From Amblyomma americanum (Eukaryota; Arthropoda; Arachnida; Ixodida; Ixodidae), in NCBI RefSeq assembly GCF_052857255.1, contig NC_135497.1:347588799-347652798 (forward strand): a stretch of DNA of 64,000 nucleotides, in the 5' to 3' direction. Under the pieces are notes generated by a model. That model made no database searches and was not told where the DNA came from. It worked only from the letters and a program-made list of their open reading frames with translations. Both the position numbers and the translations under genes were made by a program. Shown here one piece after another: positions 1 to 10,790 of this stretch (position 1 is the first letter of the stretch; the number at the start of each line of letters is the position of its first letter).

Positions 1-330
1 TGCGGCGAATTGTTTAACACCACCCGGAACCCTCTGCGACAAACGGTTCGGCCGTTTGTCTCAGTTCGATGGCCGATTAGTGGCACATATATAACGCATC
101 GAAACAATAGGCATATAGAAAGGGATTCATAAAGAGCGGACACACTCATAGGACAATGCGGCCCAACTAACTGTGGCGCACCAGGAGGCTGGGTGAGGGA
201 TCTTCCGATTTTGGTTTCACGGGCGAGTAATTTCAATGTTAGCAAGCGCTGCGGCCTGTCGCGCCCTTGTGGCGCATTATTTCTTTCCGCTATGGTTTCC
301 TGCTATTACCTGGTTACTTTAGGTCTAGAA
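1..330. other. No gene recognised; one short dispersed repeat
   Basis: No open frame or motif of note. Positions 113-153, read on the minus strand, share a run of about 25 bases (core gctctttatgaatccct) with plus-strand 5555-5592. The stretch therefore contains a small piece of a dispersed repeat of unknown class. Confidence 0.4.
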
Positions 331-650
331 AGATAATAATAACAATCGGTTTTTGGGGAAAGGAAATGGCGCAGTATCTGTCTCATGTATCGTTGGACAC
401 CTGAACAACGCCGTAAGGGAAGGGATAAAGGAGGGAGTGAAAGAACAAAGAAATCAAGAGGTGCCGTAGCTGAGGGCTCCGGAATAATTTCGACCACCTG
501 GGAATCTATAACATGCACTGACAGCGCAGAGCACACGGGCACCTTAGCGTTTTTCCTCCATAAAAACGCAGCCGCCGCGGTTGGGTTCGAACCCGAGAAC
601 TCCGGATCAGTAGAAGAGCGCCCTAACCACTGAGCCACCGCGGCGGGCAA
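331..650 (-). repeat. tRNA-derived SINE, Ruka-like, near full length
   Basis: Read on the minus strand it begins with a tRNA-like head: an A-box (gtggctcagtggttagggcg) near 612-635 and a B-box (gggttcgaacccaa) near 578-592. A unique body follows, with a block around the phrase gtcagtgcatgtta and one ending in tgagacagatactgcgcca. The 3' end is a short ttattattat-type tail near 331-340. The same body recurs at 5264-5510, 5647-5800 with 7008-7172, 7350-7476 and 14918-15147. Head, body and simple tail together define a Pol III SINE; the match to the published tick Ruka family is from memory. Confidence 0.85.
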
Positions 651-905
651 CTGAAAATTGAAAGTTGGATTTTGAGGATTTTGCGCAGGAATGGCACACC
701 TGTGGCTCGATGCTACTAGTGGTACGTGCGCATAGTGACTAGGAAGCGAGAGAGAGAGAAATATCCGCGGCGAGACGCGCGTTGTGACGTCATGTGCTTC
801 CTTGGAGTACCGCACCGCGAAATCGCAAGTTGGCGGCCAGTAAATTTTTCGATTTATACAATGTGAGAAGAGACGAAACGCGTGAAAGCGGCGACATTAC
901 GAACA
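651..905. repeat. Dispersed repeat of unknown class, copy 1
   Basis: Starts directly at the 5' boundary of the neighbouring SINE (ctgaaaattg at 651). It is related over about 250 bases to 7477-7725, with shared blocks such as cacctgtggctcg, ctactagtgg and gcggccagtaaa. It has no coding potential and no visible terminal repeat. Confidence 0.6.
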
Positions 906-1219
906 AAGAAAACATGCTTTAACGAACCTCGCATGAGGAACTCTTGATGTACCATATGCAATACTAGAGGATATCTCCCAATGATTTACAAGCATTCCTC
1001 TGGTCCCCGACGTTATTATCTGCCCCCCCAAAACCGCAAATTCAATTCCACGCCCAACTGTGCGTTTTGTTCAACAAATGTTTGGCACCGTGACGGCTAC
1101 AGCACCGGCCATTCTCAAAGTTTGTAGGAGCACTTAGAACAAATGCGCGGGTGCAATTTGCATGTCTTCTCAAGCGTAGAGGACAATGTTCGGCATACGA
1201 GCTCCTTCCTTATTTTTAT
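906..1219. other. No recognisable feature
   Basis: I see no repeat, RNA or coding signal. The open frames here are short and have no recognisable motif. Confidence 0.4.
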
Positions 1220-1995
1220 GTGAGTTTATTGAATTGGAAAACATTTAATTCGTCAGAAAAGGCAGAATGCAGACGATCCGTGCTAGGTGGCTATAAGTCC
1301 ACGGCTGACAGCGACCTGGATAACCCATTCAATGACCCGGGTTTGAACTCCCAAGTCTGAGCTGACCAACACGGCCTCCCACTGCTCGAGAGTAGGAACT
1401 TGTATTAGAGATTTCGGGGGCGGCTCCTCTTTACAATTCCACAATAGGTGATCATAAGTGGCTAAATCACCACATAATGTACATGCAGGGTCGTATTCAC
1501 CGGGGTAGAATTTTGACAACAGGTAAGGCGTCATGAAGGATCGCGTCTGGAGTAGCCTCCAAGTGGTTTCCTGCTCCTTATTAAAGGCTTCGTCTGGAGG
1601 AGGGAATATCCTCCTTTCAAGTTTAAAATGATAAGTAATATCGTGAAAAGATGATAGGCCGTCCTTCGAAAAACTCTCAGCAACGACCGCGTCCCCTGCT
1701 CAGCTGACGAATCCTCGAGCTGTTATGTGTGCCGCTTCGTTACCAGGGTTCCCCGAGTGAGCCGGGACCCATATCAATTCAATAATTCTGTCTAAGTCTT
1801 TGGTTTGACCCAATATGCTCATTGCTGCATGAGAAATTCTGCCCCTCGCATAATCGCGTATGACAAATTTAGTGTCGCTGAGTATGGTAGAGTTTTCCCC
1901 TAATGTGGTTTTGAAAAACGCGTTCCTGTGTTGACAGTATTCGGGTGCAATGCGCGTTTTCACTGGAAAAGACGACAGCATTTTCAACACCCTAG
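1220..1995 (-). pseudogene. I-like LINE fragment: RNase H and C-terminal zinc region of ORF2
   Basis: The minus-strand frame at 1700-1990 carries a decayed RNase H domain with the late signature VPAHSGNPGNEAAH, preceded by an ILSD block (normally SDSK). The frame at 1283-1534 carries the C-terminal CTLCGD...DHLLWNC zinc-like motif and the closing EQWEAVL...TRVIEW block seen again at 5801-7007. A LINE 3' UTR follows and ends near 1220. The frames are not continuous with each other, and the element is 5' truncated near 1995. It is a dead insertion of the same LINE family as 5801-7007. Confidence 0.8.
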
Positions 1996-2514
1996 TTTCT
2001 AATTGTTGAGCCTTTCATGCGTTACTTTTTCTCCCGGCAGTCATTAAAATTACGCACCCTTACTAACAACGCGAGAACGCTTGTTTTCAACAAGTTTGTT
2101 CATTTTTTTTCATGTTGACCGAATATTCTACCCGACCGTCAACAAATATCGCTTTCAAGAAGTTGCGTATTGTTGGGGACCATAAAATATTTCGTGTCGC
2201 GTAAAACTCAACGCACAACTATGCGCAACTAATCGCAACATAACATGAGCGCGCCAATCGTTAACTGCGCACTGAGCGGCACCACAGCTCGCGCCATACG
2301 CGAGCGGGCTGAGGAAACCGTGACTTTCACAGCCGCCATACCGCACCGGGGTGCGTGCTCAGCGAAACTACATGAAATGCAGCGTAGTTTGGAAAAATTG
2401 CTAATGTCCTAGTCCAGGGTGTACGTAGCGAATGCGCGGCGACTTGTTCATCGGAAGAGTTTATATAAAAAACCTGTGCATTCACTAGATGCGCTTTTAT
2501 TCATGATTAAAACT
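1996..2514. other. No recognisable feature
   Basis: Nothing supported here. The sequence is AT-richer than its flanks and all frames are short. Confidence 0.35.
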
Positions 2515-2625
2515 TCAGCCGTCGTGGCCATGTGGTAGCGCCTCAGCCTCAAACGCCAAACGCCCTGTTTCGATTGCCAGTCTCGACACAGGGTTTTTTT
2601 TTTGTAGCGGAAGCTACACTAGGCT
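2515..2625 (+). repeat. tRNA-head short repeat with T-run
   Basis: An A-box-like tggccatgtggtagcgcc (about 2527-2544) is followed by a B-box-like gtttcgattgcc (about 2568-2579) and then a run of T at about 2593-2602. Similar heads followed by homopolymer runs occur at 11190-11262 (minus) and 43593-43680 (plus). It looks like the tRNA head of a SINE without the usual body. An old tRNA pseudogene is the alternative. Confidence 0.5.
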
Positions 2626-2944
2626 ACAAGTCGAGCATTTCGCGGTACATGCCAGAGGCCAGGTGTGCGCATACGCTGTTACCATGGCAACCGGAGAGGA
2701 GCAGTTGTTGCGCCGCGGCCGTGCGCCCGCTCCACCATCGAAAGCGAATGTGACGTCACGCGGATGAGCAGTTGTCTGCATGCGCCGATACTATCATAAC
2801 AAGAAAGACCCCACGCCTGCACCGCGTTCGTCACCACCGCCTCGCCGCACGCCGCTCTATCACCCGAACCGCGCGTCGTCGCATGCGCAGCATTGCGTAT
2901 AAAAAACGGAGATGTAATCGGAGGCTGTATCGCAACGCTTGATA

Positions 2945-3324
2945 TGGTCACGTAGTGGTGACGGAAGTCAAAGCAGCGATGAAGACGGATGAAAGGGTCT
3001 TCTGAAAGAAAACTGTTTATTGGGGCTGACTTGCACCCAAAATGGACTGAATCACTCGGCGGCGGCGAAGCGACAAGCGTGCTCGGCGGTCGTCGAACAG
3101 AATGCCCGCCGCTGTCGGCCGTGCTCAATTTAAAGTTGATAGCGAACTTTCGAGATAAACCGTGAAAAGTTACTGGAACATTCCAGAACAACGTAGAATC
3201 AGCTCTGCCTGGCTGCGGTCAATCGAGATAAATCTAGTCGCGTCTTGCGTCGCAAACAAAGCGATAAAGTGGTGTGGCGGCAGATTTGCAAAAAGGATAA
3301 GCACAGCAAATATTCGCGGCATTA
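2945..3324 (-). repeat. Candidate LTR of the adjacent Gypsy element
   Basis: On the minus strand, just downstream of the Gypsy integrase, a purine tract (gagaggggag, plus 3325-3334) is followed by about 380 bases. These contain a TTTAAAT TATA-like box (plus 3127-3133) and an AATAAA signal (plus 3016-3021). That order (polypurine tract, promoter, poly(A) signal) fits a 3' LTR. No second LTR copy lies in the window, so the borders are estimates. Confidence 0.4.
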
Positions 3325-3439
3325 CTCCCCTCTCAAAGAAGCATCGACCCGATGCAGTAAAACAAATAATGTGACTTGTAAGAGAATAAAAACGGATCTT
3401 GCGAAAATAGAGCATGGAAATGCAGCGGCCTTTAGCGCG

Positions 3440-5260
3440 CATAATACGGCTTCAGACGGACACATGGACAACTTCTGGTCGTACGCGGTGTCGCTGGGAT
3501 GCAGTCATTGCGTCAGGGATGACTTCATAATCCAGTTCACCTAGCCGACGAAGAACCTTGTACGGGCCGAAATAGCGGCGCAAAAGCTTTTTACTCAAAC
3601 CACGGCGGCGAATGGGCGTCCACACGCAGACTTGGTCTCCTGGCTTGTATTCCTCGTTGCGTCTTCGTAGGTTGTAGCGTCTGGCGTTGGACCGCTGCTG
3701 GCCTTTGATCCATAATTGGGCAAGCCTTCGAGCTCCTTCTGCGCGTTGAATGTAGGCGGCAACGTCGACGTTCTTTTCTTCTGTAACGTTTGGCAGCATG
3801 GCGTCTAGCGTGGTCGTGGCCTCCCTGCCGTGGACGAGCCTAAAAGGCGTCATCTGGGTGGTCTCCTGCACTGCGGTGTTGTAGGCGAAGACGACGTAAG
3901 GCAGGATGACAACCCACGTTTAGTGTTCGGCATCGACATACATGGCGAGCATATCGGCGATGGTTTTGTTCAGGCACTCGGTCAGTCCGTTGGTCTGCGG
4001 ATGGTATGCAGTTGTTCTCCGGTGGCTGGTTTCGCTGTAACGCTGGGTGGCTTGTGTTAGTTCCGCCGTGAATGCTGTTCCTCTGTCAGAGATGAGCACA
4101 TCGGGGGCAGCCGTGTCGACGAAGATTGCACACCACGAAAAATTTGGCGACTTCTGTTTCTGTTCCGTTCGGTAGGGCTGTCGCCTCGGCGTAGCGGGTC
4201 AGGCAGTCGGTCGCTATGATGATACACTTATTTCCAGATGTTGACGTTGGAAAAGGGCCAAGCAAGTCCATGCCGATCTGCTGAAAGGGCCTTGAGAGAG
4301 GTTCAATGGGGTTCAGAAATCCTGCCTGTCGTGTGGGAAGGGTCTTTCGTCGCTGACAATCTCGGCAGGTTTTCACATAGTGTGCGACATCGGCAGACAG
4401 TTGGGGCCAGTAACACTTGTCTTGAATGCGGCGGAGAGTGCGAGTAAACCCGAGATGTCCAGCTGTCGGCTCGTCGTGTGAAGCTTGTAGAACTTCTTCG
4501 CGGAGACAAGCAGGTACAACAAGGAGGTAGGCTGTTTTGCTCGCTGCAAAGTTCTTCACAAGGACCTCATTCTGCACACAGAAGGAAGACAGTCCTCGCT
4601 TGAATGAAGCAGGGGGTGAAGAAACCTTGCCTTCCAGGTACTAGATGAGGCATTTTAGTCGGGGTCCGAGCGTTGCTACTGAGCAAAAAAACTTGGTCTG
4701 ATGGGTCCCAGGAAGGCGTCCTCATAGTAGTCCACCGGCGGTGTATCTACAGGGGCTCGTGAGAGGCAATCGGCGTAATAGTGCTTGCGTTCGGACTTGT
4801 AAACGACGGTGACGTCAATCTCCTGAAAACGCAGACACCATCGAGCTAGTCGGCCTGATGGTTCCTTCAAATTGGCAAGCCAGCAGAGCGCGTGGTAATC
4901 GCTGACCACCTTGAACGGTCGTCCGTAGAGGTAGGGGCGGAATTTCGACGTAGCTCAGATGATGGCAAAGCACTCTTTCTCAGTTGTCGAATAGTTAGCC
5001 TCGGCTTTGGAAAGGGAACGGCTAGCGTATGCGATGACTTTCTCGAGCTTGTCACTTTTCTGAACGAGGACGGCGCCTAGTCCCACGCTGCTTGCATCGG
5101 TATGAACTTCAGTATTGGCGTTTTCATCAAAATGCGCAAGGATCGCCGGGGACTGTAAACGACGCTGAAGTTCATTGAAGGATTGCGGCGCTTCCCATTT
5201 AAACGGCACGTCATTTGGGTCAGCGGCTCGGCGATGCGCGAAAGGTTTTTCACAAATCGT
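3440..5260 (-). pseudogene. Ty3/gypsy retrotransposon pol remnant: RT end, RNase H, integrase
   Basis: Minus-strand blocks follow the Ty3/gypsy order. First comes the end of reverse transcriptase ([13 protein letters not shown], near 5220-5260). RNase H follows: [15 protein letters not shown] (5080-5130), [20 protein letters not shown], then [11 protein letters not shown]. Next is the integrase zinc finger with H...H...C..C (CRDCQRRK near 4350), then a core with DLLGPFP, DRGTAF and HPQTNG...TECLNK. Last is a basic C-terminal region ending YKVLRRLGELDYEV. It is broken by a TGA near 4952-4954 (family residue W), a frameshift near 4125, degenerate sequence at 4578-4675, and a TAA near 3918-3920. 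The protease, gag and 5' part are missing. It is an old endogenous element, unable to move. Confidence 0.9.
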
Positions 5261-5263
5261 CTC

Positions 5264-5510
5264 CGCGGCGGCTGCGTTTTTATGGAGGAAAAACGCTAAG
5301 GTGCCCGTGTGCTGTGCGATGTCAGTGCACGTTAAAGATCACCAGGTGGTCGAAATTATTCCGGAGCCCTCCACTACGGACCTATTTGTTCCTCTCTTCT
5401 TTCACTCCCTCCTTTATCCCTTCCCTTACGGCGCGGTTCAGGTGTCCAACGATATATGAGACAGATACTGCGCCATTTCCTTTCCACCAAAAACCAATTA
5501 TTATTATTAT
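5264..5510 (+). repeat. 5'-truncated Ruka-like SINE in the Gypsy remnant, with target duplication
   Basis: The body matches the SINE at 331-650 (minus), starting just after the B-box and ending in an attattattat tail. It is flanked by the perfect 10-bp direct repeat aaatcgtctc at 5254-5263 and 5511-5520. Gypsy homology stops at about this site, so the target was already a truncated Gypsy end. Confidence 0.85.
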
Positions 5511-5646
5511 AAATCGTCTCATCTGTGACGTATTTACCGGGGCCAGATTTCGCCGAGTGTCCGCTCTTTATGAATCCCTTTTTCTACGGTACAGATATGA
5601 GTTCAGGCGCTACGCGCCCACTATTGCTATTGGATACAGCCTGGTC

Positions 5647-5800
5647 ACGCGGAAACTGTTTTGGTCAACTTTGCTGTTCTGGGTTACCCGCGTTCGACCC
5701 CGACCGCGGCGACCGCGTTTCAATGCAGCTGAAACGCAAAATGCGCCTGTGTAGTGTACTGTGCGATGTCAGTGCACATTAAAGATCCCCAAGAGGTCGA
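5647..5800 (+). repeat. Ruka-like SINE, 5' half of a copy split by a LINE
   Basis: Contains a degraded tRNA head with a B-box-like gcgttcgaccccg (about 5690-5702) and the shared body phrase tgcgatgtcagtgcacatta (5762-5781). It breaks off at caagaggtcga (5790-5800) and resumes at 7008 after an intervening LINE. Confidence 0.8.
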
Positions 5801-7007
5801 TGGATGGATGGAAAAACTTTATTTTCGTCAGAGAGCATGTGTGGACGATTCCGTGTCAGATGGCTATCAACCCATGGCTGACGGCGACCTGGGTGGCCCA
5901 CTCCACGGCCCTGGTCTGGACGACCGGGTCTGAGCTGGCCAACACGGCCTCCCACTGCTCGAGGGAAGGATCACGCATAATGTCCGCCGGTGGCGGTGCT
6001 ATGCTACAGCTCCATATTATGTGGTCATAGGTTGCCAATTCGTGACACCATTTGCACTCCGGCTGAATGTCCGGGTAGATTTTGCTCAATACGTATGGGT
6101 TGAAGAAACATCTAGTCTGCAATCGTCGCCAGACGCATTCCTGCGCCTTCACCAATTGCTTGTCCGGGGATGGGTAAATCCTACGCTCAAGTCTGAAATG
6201 ATTAGTAATGTCATGAAAGGATACCAGCCCATATCTCGTGGACCTTCCCGGGACGTCCAGCTCACCTACTCGGCTGACGAAACCTCGAGCATTCATGTGA
6301 GCCGTCTCGTTCCCAGGGTTCCCAGAGTGTGCAGGTACCCAGGCAATTTCCGTCTCCGTAATCCCTCGCTCCGTGGCCCGATTCAGCAACCGCGCCGCTG
6401 TGACAGATATTCTGCCCCTCGCCAAATTTCGGATGGCTGCTTTTGAATCGCTGAAGATCAGGTCAGCATTACTACTAGTCATAGCTAGTGCTATCGCCGC
6501 TTCCTCAGCAGTTTCTGGGGAGCGGGTTTTGACTGATCCAGAGGCGATCAAGCGTCCTCGCCCGTCCACCACCGCAATTGCAAATGCATCCTTGTCCTTA
6601 TACTCGGCGACATCTACATAGACTGCCCCGTTGTATTTCCCGTACTTAGCATGTAAAGCATTGGCTCTTGCCTTCCTGCGGTCCTCATGATGTATTGGAT
6701 GCATGTTCTTGGGCAAAGGTTTTATGTACAAGCCCTTGTGCATTTCCCGCCTCATCTGAATTTTCGTGTCACCGGCTGGAACGTCAACTCCAATGCCGAT
6801 CCTTTCCAATATGTCCCTTCCTGCTTTTGTTCTTGAAAGCCTACCGAGCTGCATCACCAAGTGCGCCTCCCGTAGTTCTTCTAGTGTGTTGTGAACCCCT
6901 AATCCCAGCAGCCTTTCGGTAGACGCATTTTGAGGCAACCCAAGGGCCGCTTTATACGCCTGCCTAATCATAGCCTCCACCTTTCCTTTTTCCACCGCGT
7001 CCAACTT
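5801..7007 (-). mobile_element. 5'-truncated I-like LINE inserted in a SINE
   Basis: One open minus-strand frame (5856-7010, 384 codons) covers the C-terminal third of ORF2. It runs from the post-RT helical region (AALGLPQNASTERLLGLGV) through RNase H (YVDVAEY, TAEEAAIALAM, SDSKAAIRNLARG, WVPAHSGNPGNETAHMNARG) to the terminal CKWCHE...DHIIWSC zinc motif. The 3' UTR has AATAAA (plus 5818-5823) and ends in a CCAT repeat. Flanking 11-bp repeats (caagaggtcga at 5790-5800 and 7008-7018) mark target-primed insertion. Because the frame is undisturbed the insertion is fairly young, but without RT and endonuclease it cannot move itself. The first codons come from the target duplication, so this is not a real gene start. 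Confidence 0.92.
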
Positions 7008-7172
7008 CAAGAGGTCGAAATTATTTCGGAGTCCTCCACTACGGCACCTCTTTCTTCCTTTCTTCTTTCACTCTCTCTTTTATCCCTTTCCTTACGGCGG
7101 GGTTCCGGTGTACGCCGATATGTGAGACAGATACTGTGCCATCTCCTTTCCCCCAAAAACAATTTCTCAATT
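7008..7172 (+). repeat. Ruka-like SINE, 3' half of the split copy
   Basis: Resumes the SINE body (gaggtcgaaattatttcgga and on to gtgagacagatactgtgcca), interrupted at 5800. The repeated caagaggtcga at 7008-7018 is the target duplication of the LINE insertion. Confidence 0.85.
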
Positions 7173-7349
7173 GCTCACCTTCATTGTAGGCATACGCGTT
7201 CTTGACAAACCTAAGTAGTAAGAACTAACATTGTTAAAAAAATTATTGTGGATTAGCCCCGCTAATCTAGGATATAGAAAGCGAAAGCGAGTTTGAGGTG
7301 TCCACTTTGCAAAGTTGCCAACGCCAATGAACTCTATGAACGCCATCAG

Positions 7350-7476
7350 CTCACTTATTTTGTTTGGTATTTGAGGAAATGAAATAGCACAGTAACCGTC
7401 TCACATATCTCGTTGGACACCCCAACCGCGCCGAAAAGGAATGAACAAAGCAGGGAGGAAACGAAGAAAAAGAAAC
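7350..7476 (-). repeat. Ruka-like SINE 3' remnant
   Basis: Minus-strand SINE tail only (tgagacggttactgtgct, ggtgtccaacgagatat). The tRNA head is missing and the sequence abuts the dispersed repeat at 7477. Confidence 0.65.
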
Positions 7477-7725
7477 CTGAAAATTAAAAGTTGCATTTTG
7501 AGGAAAGGCGCTTCGCTGCGCAGCGGCGGAACACCTGTGGCTCGGTGTTACTAGTGGCGCATGCGCAGTTATGCCTAGGGAGCGAGTGAGAGAAATGCGC
7601 CGTGTGTCGTCATTGCTCCTCGCGCATGCGCAGCACGCCTCTCCAGGAAACAAGCGAAACTGCTCAACCTGCGGCCAGTAAAGCTTTCGCGTTAAAAGAG
7701 AGACGCTGAACAATGCAAAGCTAAT
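7477..7725. repeat. Dispersed repeat of unknown class, copy 2
   Basis: About 70% similar by eye to 651-905 and starting at the same base (ctgaaaatt) next to the same SINE family in the same orientation. No coding potential. Confidence 0.6.
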
Positions 7726-8039
7726 GTTCGTCGTTATGAGCCTTCCTGGCTTAAACAACAGCACAAGCGAGCATAACCAAACCTTTCGCATGTATAACCA
7801 CGCTTAGGTGATCTATTTTTTATTTAGTAACCACCTCGGTTACCACGGCAACCACTCGGTTACGATTTGCTGTACAACACAATACCTTGAGACCCGAAAC
7901 GCCAGAAGGAGAGGTAGTGCTCTAAAGCACTATCAAATACATTAAAACTCCCGCCGGATTTTCTAGTAAGTTGGCTAGCAATGCTTTTGCCTTAAAATAT
8001 TTTCCGGCATGCGCCATGATTTTTTACCTGGGTGACAGA
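7726..8039. other. No recognisable feature
   Basis: No gene or repeat seen, apart from a local ggttac/ggcaacc repetition around 7835-7862. Confidence 0.35.
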
Positions 8040-8125
8040 GACAGTGGCGCGACTCTCCGATTTACGCCAAGGAATCGGAGTCGCGCCACTGTCACTGGAC
8101 GGGACTCCTATTCCTTGGCGTAAAT
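8040..8125. repeat. Two interleaved perfect 16-bp inverted repeats
   Basis: Arm A (gacagtggcgcgactc, 8040-8055) is the exact reverse complement of 8078-8093. Arm B (atttacgccaaggaat, 8060-8075) is the exact reverse complement of 8110-8125. The order is A-B-A'-B', so the two stems interleave. The block abuts the start of a LINE fragment. Confidence 0.9.
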
Positions 8126-9975
8126 TGGCGCGGTACCTTTGCCTGGACATCGACTAGCGCCTTTCCTTCGGCCCCGCGGTGACCAAGGCTTGTCTGCAGA
8201 TGAAGAGGATCACCGCCGCCGTGCACAAGCTCACCGCTCGAGGCCAGGGCATCTCCCAGTAAGCCGCGCGGCGGCTATACAATGTACAATGCCGCAGCTT
8301 TGGGGGCGGCGCTCAGTGGGCTGCCGCTCGTCACGGTGCGCAAGCCGTGCTGGAAGAAACTCGAGCTCCAGCACCGCAAGTCCTTGCGCGTGTGCGAAGG
8401 GCCTACCCAAAAACTCGCAGTGCGTCGCAACGTTGGCCGAGGAAAGAGCGTGGTCACTTGAGCTCCAAGCAGCGCGCAGGGCACTGAATCATATCAACCG
8501 GCTTCACCGCGCCCCGGAGGGCGGCTTGCTGCTACAGCGTATGCGCTCGCACCCGCGCTCACGATTGGGCGCGGCGCTGCTCGAGTATGAGCAATTGACT
8601 CAAGGCCCAACCCCCTACGGCTCCTGCGCGCCTTGGCCTGCTGCCTCGGACTAACAGCGAGAAATCGTCGGCATCGCGGGAAAGCGCAGCACACCCATCT
8701 GTGCTGTGCAGCAGCAGGCCAGACAGAGCCGTCATACACGAGGAGCTCCAGGAGCATCTCCTCGTGTACGCCGACGGCTCAGTGGCCAGCGACAGCCGAT
8801 TCCTTGCATCGGCGGTTACCATCCCCGCCCTGCGACTGTACAGGCAGCAACACGTCACCTTCCTCGGCTCCTCCACAATGGCGGAGCTGATGCGGATCCG
8901 GCTCCGGCTGGACCTGCTGCTCACCCTCTGCCCTCCGCCGCAAGAGTGCTCTGCTGTGCAGCTGCCGCGCCGCCCTCAGCCGCCTGCATTCTGACGGCCG
9001 CGGTACCCAACTAGTGCGGGAAATTCGCTCGCGCATCGAGCGCCCCGCGCAGACAGTATGTACCGTGCGTGCACAGTGGGTGCCCGGTCACTGCGGCATC
9101 GCCGGCAACGAAGAAGCTCACGACCTCGCGACCGCTGCACATCAACTACCCACCAGCGATCTGCCCCTTGCGCTGGAGGACGTGCGTGCGGCCATCCACG
9201 GCCATCTCCGAAAGCAGCACCTCTACCCACGCATCGCAGGAGAGGAGCGCATCGACAGTATCACCGGGTGTCGCGCACTTACACGGTCGCAACGTGTAAT
9301 GATCCTCCGCGCGCGCATTGGCTTCGTGTGGCCCGGGGAACGACGGGAGCGTCACGGAATCGCGACGAGTGATTTGAGTGACGGATGCGGTGCAGTGGAA
9401 ACACTATAACATCTGCTCCCTCACTGTGCCGCGTTCGCCGATGCTCGTCGCGATATGCTTGCGGCCTCTTGGGCGCTGGGCATACTACCAGATTCCCTCA
9501 AGACGCTATTGTGGCCGCTGGGCAGTGTGCGCACTCGTGAGCGAACCTTGGTGAGCCTCTGTGCATTCCTCGACCACACGGGCTTGACCTCCCGTCTGTT
9601 CTCTGTCAGTTAGTTGTTACACGGATTGACCGAACGCTCCGCGAGTTCTACCTTGAACGAATAATATCTGGACGCCCCACTCCAGTTGTAGCCAACACAT
9701 TGCTGTGCGCGTGTGTTTTAATTCCTTCATCATGAACTAATCACGCGCACAACCTGGACACATTTGTTAATTTCTAAATAGTTTTGTATATATTACATCT
9801 CTCCCTATCCTCTCTCTCTATCTCCTGACCTCTTTCATTTTATTTCTCCATTCTGCCTTCTATCCTTTATTTCCGCTGACCCTGCTCAGGTGCTTCAGTA
9901 TCGATGGCAGATGCCGGGGCTAGCAAAAATCTTTTCCTTCCGTTTTACTATTATTTCAATAAAAAAACACTAATT
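8126..9975 (+). pseudogene. 5'-truncated I-like LINE (GC-rich family): RT end, RNase H, zinc region, 3' UTR
   Basis: The plus strand opens in the last part of RT (a YLGL-like block with RLSFGPAV near 8140), then ELQAARRALNHINRLHRAP (8460-8515). RNase H follows as LLVYADGSVA (8760-8790), SSTMAEL (8870-8890) and WVPGHCGIAGNEEAH (9078-9122). Next are ALTRSQRVMILRARIGF and, after another frame change, the closing region ending near 9612. The 3' UTR is pyrimidine-rich and ends with AATAAA near 9958. The frame shifts several times (around 8300, 8650, 8900 and 9405) and has internal stops, so it is dead. It is a different LINE family from 5801-7007 and is much GC-richer. Confidence 0.85.
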
Positions 9976-10601
9976 GGGTGTCATCTCTTTCAGCTCTTTT
10001 GATTGTGCAGTTTAGTCTTATTAGAGATATCTGCAACGTTCTTCTGCAACGTTGCTCTCATTTTTGCACAGTTTTAATTTTAAAAAACGCGCAACTAGAA
10101 CAATGAAGCAGAGCCATGCAAGAAGGATACTTCTTTAAAAAGGCGACCTGAATTTTTTTGAAAAATTCACTTCTATATTCAGTGCTTGTTCCCCTATATC
10201 GCGTCTAATACAGTGTCGGTCTTCGAAAAACTGTAAAGGCTTCACCGAGGATTGTCCGGACCCCGTAGAGTATCTGTAATGGGTCCAATTGCATTTATTT
10301 TTGGAAATGTGGTGGAGAGTTCTAAGGATGCTTCACTCCCGCCACCGGTTGGCCCGGTATTGCACTGCCTCCGTGATCGGCCTTGACTTTAGCGCTTCTT
10401 AACTCTCCTGTCTTTCTATCCCATTTTCAACTTTTCTACTCTCTGCACGTGGTAGCGATTGTGGCTCGGCTTGAGCCAGTGGGCAGGCGTGTGCACTTTC
10501 CTTTTCTTTCTTCCTGGAAACCACAGACAGACAGACAGTAAAGGCTTCTGGCTCCAACAGCACTCCAAAGCTGCAACGTACACATTGCACGCTTGCCGTC
10601 A
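9976..10601. other. No recognisable feature
   Basis: No coding or RNA signal. There is only a tiny acag microrepeat near 10525-10540. Confidence 0.35.
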
Positions 10602-10790
10602 AAGTTATTGGTTTATTGAGGTTCATCAACATTTCAAAGCGACCAAGGCTATCAGGGATGCAGTGGTGGAGGGCTCCAGAAATTTCCACCACCTCTTTCC
10701 TGCATTGACAACGCAATCTGCACAGGCCGCTGGAATTTTGCCTGCATCGAAATTCGTCCGCCGCGGCCGGGATCAAACCTGCGTCTTTTT
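10602..10790 (-). repeat. SINE type 2 (tRNA head, aataaacc tail)
   Basis: The minus strand has a B-box-like ggtttgatcccgg (about 10767-10779). The body is ttccagcggcct...ggtggtggaaatttctgg, and it ends in caataaaccaataac near 10608. The body aligns with 12522-12767 and 48338-48590, which defines a second SINE family distinct from the Ruka-like one. Confidence 0.7.

Noticed and set aside
306..815. 169-codon minus-strand open frame
   Set aside because: It lies over the Ruka-like SINE and the dispersed repeat, and its residues follow the SINE head; not a gene.
5856..7010. 384-codon frame as an RNase H host gene
   Set aside because: It has LINE residues throughout, begins inside the target duplication, and is flanked by insertion hallmarks.
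8139..8654. 171-codon plus-strand frame as an independent gene
   Set aside because: It is one of several shifted frames of the GC-rich LINE; only part of it follows the LINE protein.
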